The translations under genes were made by a program, and so were the position numbers. A stretch of DNA of 7,821 bases from CBCXVS01 sp965178525 (GTDB taxonomy: Bacteria; Tectomicrobia; Entotheonellia; Entotheonellales; Entotheonellaceae), in assembly GCA_965178525.1 (NCBI GenBank), contig CBCXVS010000327.1, positions 1-7,821 on the forward strand, written 5' to 3'. Positions within the stretch are counted from its first letter, which is position 1. Every line of letters begins with the position of its first letter. Shown here piece after piece: positions 5,926-7,821 of the stretch. The notes below the pieces were generated by a model. It was not told where the DNA came from. It made no database searches and saw only the letters and a program-made list of their open reading frames with translations.

Positions 5926-7788
5926 ATGGCGACACCATCTGCAGGGCGCTTTCGCGCCGAAGAAGATCGCATGGTGCGAGGCCAGGGGCAATTTCTAGAC
6001 GACATCAAGCTCGCTGGGATGTGCCATGCCGCCTTTGTCCGCAGTCCTCATGCCCACGCCACGATCACCCAGATCAGCGCGGACGAGGCCCTCCAGATTC
6101 CCGGCGCACTGGCGGTGTTAACCCCCGACGACCTCTTGCCCCACGTCGATGCCGTCAGACCCGGCGAGCCTGGCATCAGCACCTATGCGCGTCCTTACAA
6201 CCGCTATCCTTTGCCGCCGGGCAAGGCCACGTTCAGCGGCGAAGCGGTCGCCCTGGTTGTGGCGGAAAGCCGCTACATGGCGGAAGATATGGTCGACGCG
6301 GTCCGGGTCACATATGAGCCCTTGCCGGCCGTGCTGGACGTAGAGCACAGCTTGGCGCCCGATGCGCCGCGGATTCATGCAGATCTGGCGGACAACATCC
6401 TCTTCTATCGGCAATTTGGCGATGGGGATGCGGCGCGCGCCCTGCGTGAAGCCAATGTCGTGCTCGAGCAGACCTTCCACTTTCCCCGGCAAACCGCCAT
6501 CCCACTTGAAGCCCGCGGCGTCATCGCGGCCTTCGATCGGAGCTGGAACCGCTTCACCCTCTGGACCTCGACGCAATCGCCGCATCAGGCCCGCACCATC
6601 TTTGCCCGTGTCCTGCGCGTGCCGGAAACCGCGGTGCGCGTTATTGCGCCGGACGTTGGGGGCGGCTTCGGCATCAAAGGGAGTGGGTATCCCGAGGCCG
6701 TCGCGCTGGCGTTTCTGGCTCGGCAGTTGCAGCGGCCAATCAAATGGGTGGAAGATCGCCGCGAGCACCTATTGGCCTGCGCCCATGCCCACGAGCAAAC
6801 GGTGCAGGTTGCGGTCGCCGTGAACCCCGACGGCACGGTGCAGGGCATCCGCGCCAAAGTCCTCGTCGATCAAGGGGCGCATGCGCTGGGACCGATTGGC
6901 GCCGGGCTGGAACCCATGACGACCGGACAATCGATGGTGGGCCCGTGTCGCATCCCGCATTTCGACTGCGAGGCCTATGGCCTGCTCACCAATAAATGTC
7001 CACAAGGCCCATATCGTGGTGTGGGCACGGTGCAAGGGGCCTTTACGATCGAACGGGTCATGGACATGATTGCGGCGCGTCTCGGGCTCGATCCCGCGGA
7101 GGTGCGGCGGCGCAACTTGATTCAGGCGCATGAGTTCCCCTACGCTACTGCGGCTGGCCGTCTCTACGACAGTGGCGATTACATCGGGGCGCTGGAGCGC
7201 GTGCTGCGCCTGGCCGATTACGACCGGCTGCGCCAAGAGCAGGCCGAGGCGCGCGCCCACAACCAATATCTCGGCCTCGGGCTGGCCTGCTTTGTCGAGC
7301 ACACCAGCACCGGTTCCCGAGACTATCGCAAGCGCGGGGTGCTGGGGACGCCGGCGTTTGATGCCGCCATGGTGCGCATGGATGCCGCCGGACAGGTCGA
7401 CGTGCGCGTCAGCGCCTGCTCAGCGGGTCAGGGGCACGGACGGGTGTTTGCCAATCTGGCGGCCGAGGAACTCGGTATTTCTGCCGAGGCCGTCCGGGTG
7501 CTGCAGGGCGATACCGATGCCACCCCGTTTGGCTCCGGCACGGGTGTCAGCCGCAGCGCCGTGAGCACGGGCGGGGCGCTGCACCTCGCCTTGCAGGACC
7601 TGAAGGCAAAGCTTTTTCAACTGGCCCGATTTTTCCTCGACACGGAGGCGGAGCTAGAGCTGGCAGATGGGGACATCTTTGTCAAACACAACCCGGTTCG
7701 GCGCGTGCCGCTGACCCAGGTGGCCGGCGCCGCCTACAACCGCTCGCTAGACCGAAGTTCCTCCCGTGATTCGGCGACAACTTGTTGA
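5926..7788 (+). CDS. Molybdopterin-binding large subunit of a xanthine dehydrogenase / CO-dehydrogenase-type hydroxylase, truncated
   Basis: This is the molybdenum-cofactor subunit of the xanthine oxidase family, which hydroxylates carbon centres (heterocycles, aldehydes) or oxidises CO together with FAD and 2Fe-2S subunits, not seen here. Residues about 15-135 form the a/b hammerhead domain. The cofactor-binding domain follows from about 150, with DVGGGFG (243-249), the loop PYRGVG (362-367) and GQGHG (501-505). The loop has no Cys, so it is not form I CoxL (AYRCSFR); it is also not exactly the AYRGAGR of form II, so CO oxidation should not be assumed. Family members usually run about 770-800 residues. 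Here genuine sequence ends at S607 (base 7746), where the inverted repeat starts, and residues 608-620 are translated from the repeat. The lost C-terminus should contain the essential catalytic Glu, so this copy is inactive as it stands, unless the junction is an assembly error. Confidence 0.9.
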   Translation: MATPSAGRFRAEEDRMVRGQGQFLDDIKLAGMCHAAFVRSPHAHATITQISADEALQIPGALAVLTPDDLLPHVDAVRPGEPGISTYARPYNRYPLPPGKATFSGEAVALVVAESRYMAEDMVDAVRVTYEPLPAVLDVEHSLAPDAPRIHADLADNILFYRQFGDGDAARALREANVVLEQTFHFPRQTAIPLEARGVIAAFDRSWNRFTLWTSTQSPHQARTIFARVLRVPETAVRVIAPDVGGGFGIKGSGYPEAVALAFLARQLQRPIKWVEDRREHLLACAHAHEQTVQVAVAVNPDGTVQGIRAKVLVDQGAHALGPIGAGLEPMTTGQSMVGPCRIPHFDCEAYGLLTNKCPQGPYRGVGTVQGAFTIERVMDMIAARLGLDPAEVRRRNLIQAHEFPYATAAGRLYDSGDYIGALERVLRLADYDRLRQEQAEARAHNQYLGLGLACFVEHTSTGSRDYRKRGVLGTPAFDAAMVRMDAAGQVDVRVSACSAGQGHGRVFANLAAEELGISAEAVRVLQGDTDATPFGSGTGVSRSAVSTGGALHLALQDLKAKLFQLARFFLDTEAELELADGDIFVKHNPVRRVPLTQVAGAAYNRSLDRSSSRDSATTC

Positions 7789-7821
7789 AATAAAAACTCA
7801 AAAGCCTGAAACGAATTGACC
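7747..7821. mobile_element. Right arm of the 75-bp terminal inverted repeat, inserted in the hydroxylase gene
   Basis: This is the reverse complement of 25-99 with one mismatch. The element edge is CTAGACCGAAG at 7747, joined directly to the hydroxylase reading frame; the window then ends inside the repeat, so its interior is not visible. The subterminal CCGAA/TTCGG pair is present here too, at 7752-7756 and 7770-7774. Because the same end faces the cargo from both sides, either two copies of one element lie in opposite orientation, or one element type with long inverted ends flanks the segment. Confidence 0.8.

Noticed and set aside
5339..5938. 199-codon minus-strand frame inside murA
   Set aside because: Antisense to conserved MurA motifs (HPGFMTD, DLRA, DRGY); no own motif or ribosome site seen.
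6118..6768. 216-codon minus-strand frame inside the molybdenum hydroxylase gene
   Set aside because: Shadow of the hydroxylase coding frame; no recognisable domain.
5926..7788. Form I carbon monoxide dehydrogenase (CoxL)
   Set aside because: The active-site loop reads PYRGVG and lacks the AYRCSFR cysteine, so CO dehydrogenase identity is not supported.

Overview
The window looks like a piece of a GC-rich, metabolically versatile bacterium. Most genes run at roughly 60-70% GC in the lines I counted by hand, have good Shine-Dalgarno sites and encode oxidative catabolic enzymes. I cannot assign the taxon from sequence alone. An uncultured lineage such as Candidatus Entotheonella/Tectomicrobia or another deep-branching soil or marine group would fit, but that is a guess. 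Nothing in the window suggests phage structural genes, rRNA, tRNA or CRISPR.

Layout, left to right: (1) 25-99 is one arm of a 75-bp inverted repeat whose partner (74/75 identical) is the last 75 bases of the window, 7747-7821. This is most simply the end of an insertion sequence present on both sides. (2) 204-2111 (+) is a complete copper-containing primary-amine oxidase with every catalytic and metal-binding residue visible. (3) 2115-2185 is a G-rich array of 19-bp repeats with seven GGGG runs. (4) 2349-3418 (+) is a two-gene, translationally coupled, distinctly AT-richer module: a RusA-family Holliday junction resolvase followed by a protein joining a PD-(D/E)XK-type nuclease domain to a HEPN-like RNxxxH domain. 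(5) 3510-3603 is an imperfect long inverted repeat between the convergent genes. (6) 3603-4409 (-) is a class II aldolase/adducin family protein. (7) Divergent from it, 4604-5911 (+) is MurA with a natural Cys-to-Asp change at the fosfomycin-reactive position. It is followed 14 bases later by (8) 5926-7788 (+), the large molybdopterin subunit of a xanthine dehydrogenase/CO-dehydrogenase-type hydroxylase, cut off at residue 607 by the right copy of the inverted repeat.

How they may work together: amine oxidase, aldolase-family protein and molybdenum hydroxylase are all typical of amine, sugar or heterocycle catabolism, but no single pathway is evident. The murA-hydroxylase pair looks like an operon by spacing only. 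The RusA/nuclease-HEPN pair does not fit the metabolic context. Its base composition and flanking repeats suggest an acquired DNA-processing or defence-type module, and it is the best candidate here for something undescribed. The inverted repeats at both ends could mean a composite-transposon-like arrangement, or simply an assembly that broke at two copies of a repeated element.
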